Below are positions 32,334 through 34,384 of a stretch of DNA of 34,384 nucleotides, in pieces. The stretch spans positions 1 through 34,384 of the forward strand of contig JAFYMP010000017.1 in assembly GCA_017556585.1 (NCBI GenBank), written 5' to 3'. Made by a program: the position numbers and the translations under genes. Source of the DNA: Bacteroidaceae bacterium (GTDB lineage Bacteria > Bacteroidota > Bacteroidia > Bacteroidales > Bacteroidaceae). The notes under the pieces are model-generated. The model saw nothing but the letters and a program-made list of their open reading frames with translations. It did no database searches and had not been told where the DNA came from. Numbering within the stretch: position 1 is the first letter of the stretch; the number at the start of each line of letters is the position of its first letter.

Positions 32334-33827
32334 TTACTTTACAAGTTTATCAAATTCAGCACTAATATCAGTATTGGTAATATAATCATACAACGTAGTC
32401 TTTCTGATACCAAAATAACTACTCCAGAACGATGCCACATTACTAATATACTGACTATATGCATTATCGCGTTCATTCTTCAGCTGATTCAGATTAGTAA
32501 CACTCATATTTCCCTGACCAAAGTTCCTAAGAGCCAGATTATAAGTTTCATCTGCCAGTTCGGCAGCCTTTCTGGAAATTTCACATTGGTGATACTGGTT
32601 ATTAAACTGCATTACCTGAGTCATCAAATCCTGACGATAATCAATCATATTCTGTTCCAAACGGCTTTTTGTGGTCTCTGCCTGAGCCTGTGCCATCTTA
32701 ACACGTCCCTTGCCCAAACCCCAATCCACTATAGGAATATTTAAAGATACTCCCACCACCTCTTGATCTTGCAGTGCCACAAACGTTTCGTTCATTCTTT
32801 CTGCAGAACCTGACATACCAAAACGTGCATTTATGGACGCCGAAAGACCCCTGTTGGCTTTTGCTTGCGCAACACTCTGGTCTGCCTGCAAAGACTGAAT
32901 CTCCTGATTAATGCTGAACGACGAATTCTGCATGGCACGCTCCAGCACCTCTTCATAAACCAATGAAATATGCGGGATATTATAATCTATAGTCAAAGTA
33001 AGTTCCGTATCTTCTTGATAACCTATATAAGAACACAGTCTGTTTAAAGCAGATTTCAAACTTACTTCACGACTGCTTATAGAGAGAGAATCATTTAGCA
33101 TCTTCAGTTCCAGCTGCAACAGATTATCTTTAGAAATAGTACCCATGTTAAAACGAGTCTGAGCCGCAGCATACAGCCGTTTACTCTCATCAAAACTGGT
33201 CAATGCCCTTTCATAATTCTCTTTTTCAGAAGCATAGTTCCAAAAATACATTACAGCATTCTGTGCCACCTGCTCCATATTCTCAATATATTCACGTTTG
33301 GCAACTTCATAGTTCTTAGGCTCTATCTGCCTGCTCCACTTAAAACGGTTATACCCCCATAAAGACTGAATATATGAAAGATATACAGGCTGCGCATAGT
33401 AGGTGGTAAGACGCGTAGGACTATATTGGTCCAAACGGGACATAGCTGTAGATAGAGAAAGCGTACCACCGGTAAACGGAATATTCTGGCTAACAAACAT
33501 AGTCATTTCATTAGTCAGATTGTAATTGGTTCTATAGCTAATAGCACCCGTATTATAATCTTGAAGCGCCACTAAAGAACGGTTAAAATTAGCCAGATTA
33601 CCACTTAAATTCAACGAAGGCAGTAGCTCTGCTTTGTAAGAACGATAACTCCAATAAGAAGATAAAAACATATTCCTATTGGTCATTGCCGAAATAGAAT
33701 TCTCTTGTGCCAACCCTACTACATCCTTCATAGATAATATTCGGGGTCCAAATGTCTGCGCCACTAAAAGAGCTTGCGGTGCTATAAGCAGCACACATAG
33801 AACAAAAAAACGAATGTGTTTATTCAT
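32334..33827 (-). CDS. TolC-family outer-membrane efflux channel
   Basis: 497 residues from the ATG at 33827, which begins a proper signal peptide (MNKHIRFFVLCVLLIAPQALLVAQTF). The frame is open to 33881, but the promoter at 33857-33888 starts transcription between the two. Two OEP repeats are visible. The first (about 35-250) has LSMKDVVGLAQENSISAMTNRNMF, SWSYRSYKAELLPSLNLSGNLANFNR and ARFNMGTISKDNLLQLELKM; the second (about 280-480) has ADQSVAQAKANRGLSASINARFGMSG, VGVSLNIPIVDWGLGKGRVKMA and LALRNFGQGNMSVTNLNQLKNERDNA. It forms the trimeric exit duct for the RND complex. First gene of the operon, expressed under the promoter next to the blaI-like gene. Confidence 0.92.
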   Translation of the reverse strand: MNKHIRFFVLCVLLIAPQALLVAQTFGPRILSMKDVVGLAQENSISAMTNRNMFLSSYWSYRSYKAELLPSLNLSGNLANFNRSLVALQDYNTGAISYRTNYNLTNEMTMFVSQNIPFTGGTLSLSTAMSRLDQYSPTRLTTYYAQPVYLSYIQSLWGYNRFKWSRQIEPKNYEVAKREYIENMEQVAQNAVMYFWNYASEKENYERALTSFDESKRLYAAAQTRFNMGTISKDNLLQLELKMLNDSLSISSREVSLKSALNRLCSYIGYQEDTELTLTIDYNIPHISLVYEEVLERAMQNSSFSINQEIQSLQADQSVAQAKANRGLSASINARFGMSGSAERMNETFVALQDQEVVGVSLNIPIVDWGLGKGRVKMAQAQAETTKSRLEQNMIDYRQDLMTQVMQFNNQYHQCEISRKAAELADETYNLALRNFGQGNMSVTNLNQLKNERDNAYSQYISNVASFWSSYFGIRKTTLYDYITNTDISAEFDKLVK

Positions 33828-33856
33828 ACAACATACTAATTTATTAATACTCCTTG

Positions 33857-33888
33857 CAAAATAAGATATTTTTATCAACATATCAAAA
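33857..33888 (-). promoter_or_regulatory. Promoter of the efflux operon
   Basis: The minus strand has TTTTG (33888-33884), 19 nt, TTATTTTG (33864-33857); the -7 box differs from consensus at one position. An AAGGAG run lies at the presumed start of the transcript. Confidence 0.5.
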
Positions 33889-33908
33889 TATTATCTATAA
33901 AAATTAGT

Positions 33909-33940
33909 TAGACACAAACTACATTTTTTGATTTTGTCTA
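33909..33940. repeat. Inverted repeat between blaI-like gene and efflux operon
   Basis: TAGACACAAA (33909-33918) mirrors TTTTGTCTA (33932-33940) with one inserted base. It sits about 20 nt upstream of the efflux promoter's -33 element and 75 nt after the regulator's stop, so it may be an operator or a weak terminator for the regulator. It contains an ACTACA half-site like BlaI operators, but not the full dyad. Confidence 0.4.
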
Positions 33941-34014
33941 TTTTTTACTTTTCTACCACATTAAAGCAGACTGCCAAAGTCCACGCATGCCACCATTTAA
34001 TATTAGCTTGTTAT

Positions 34015-34374
34015 TTAACCCTCCTGTTCTATACGATTTATAAGTTCTTTAAGTGCATCAATACTTATTTTGTCATCTTTTAATAATGCAGATACAGCAT
34101 TGATATAAGAGCCTTCTAAGCACTGAGAAACCAATTTGCCAATAAAGGTCTTGCTATACTCTTCACTGCTGATAATTGGATAATATACATAACCCTTTCC
34201 TTTCTTTTCATGCGACAAGAAACCAGCCTTTTCAAGAAGACGCACCTGAGTAGAAATGGTATTAACATGTAGCTTTGGTTCCGGCAGTTGTGCCAAAATT
34301 GCATTCACTGTCATTTTACCATTCTTCCAAAAGAAGTCCATAATAACCTCTTCTCTTTTTGTTAATCTTTTCAT
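34015..34374 (-). CDS. BlaI/MecI/CopY-family transcriptional repressor
   Basis: 119 residues, typical length. The winged-helix N-terminal domain (about 1-70) reads LTKREEVIMDFFWKNGKMTVNAILAQL, then HVNTISTQVRLLEKAGFLSHEKKGKGYVYYPI, with the recognition helix in VNTISTQVRLLEKAG; the C-terminal dimerisation part contains FIGKLVSQCLEGSYINAVSALL. These repressors normally pair with the membrane sensor-protease BlaR1/MecR1, which cleaves them. Immediately downstream there is no M56 protease gene; instead the efflux operon follows on the same strand after a 187-nt gap. Whether a sensor lies upstream, beyond the right edge, cannot be seen. It may control the efflux operon. Its own promoter is outside or at the very edge of the window (only 10 nt remain). 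Confidence 0.88.
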   Translation of the reverse strand: MKRLTKREEVIMDFFWKNGKMTVNAILAQLPEPKLHVNTISTQVRLLEKAGFLSHEKKGKGYVYYPIISSEEYSKTFIGKLVSQCLEGSYINAVSALLKDDKISIDALKELINRIEQEG

Positions 34375-34384
34375 AATGTTTAAA

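Overview
The window looks like chromosome of a Bacteroidales (Bacteroidetes) member. The evidence is the repeated occurrence of the Bacteroidetes promoter form (TAnnTTTG near -7 with a TTTG/TTG near -33, no E. coli-type boxes), lipoproteins with L-x-x-C lipoboxes, a riboswitch-led outer-membrane cobalamin operon with a surface beta-propeller protein, and a threonine operon in which an iPGM-like protein stands in for ThrB. The base composition is moderately AT-rich throughout and I see no island-like change, no tRNA, rRNA, IS element or CRISPR array.

Layout. (1) 1-1349, minus: N-terminal part of a CPA2/Kef-type cation:proton antiporter that runs off the left edge. (2) 1367-9982: vitamin B12 acquisition. 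A cobalamin riboswitch leads a tightly packed plus-strand operon of a DUF4465-type lipoprotein, a BtuB-like TonB receptor, a BtuG-like surface propeller with an additional C-terminal domain, and a BtuF-like lipoprotein. A small unknown minus-strand gene and a divergent LytTR membrane regulator-btuC pair follow; btuD is not present here. (3) 9986-15866, minus: an operon thrA - alternative homoserine kinase - thrC - stand-alone MetH-activation-domain-like protein. It is preceded by an unannotated 25-residue leader peptide with four consecutive Thr codons and competing hairpins, which looks like a threonine attenuator. (4) 15948-19623, plus: pnuC - radA - FAD-dependent oxidoreductase. (5) 19604-21002, minus: a small coiled-coil lipoprotein and a radical SAM/SPASM enzyme, translationally overlapping. 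(6) 21125-23406, plus: pta-ackA with a strong terminator. (7) 23452-24960, minus: an AlbA_2/ATPase-like/HTH regulator with an in-frame 42-bp tandem repeat. (8) 25004-33888, minus: a four-gene efflux operon, TolC - membrane fusion lipoprotein - RND - RND, with two different RND pumps. (9) 34015-34374, minus: a BlaI/MecI-type repressor without a BlaR1 sensor next to it.

How it fits together. Regions 2 and 3 share a theme: B12 is captured at the surface and moved inwards, and the aspartate-family operon (homoserine is the branch point for threonine and methionine) carries a protein resembling the domain that reactivates B12-dependent methionine synthase. The most unusual items are the threonine leader, the twin CGAGGAAA-loop hairpins between the riboswitch and the first B12 gene, the BtuG-like fusion, the radical SAM/lipoprotein pair, and the dual-RND operon next to an orphan BlaI-type repressor.
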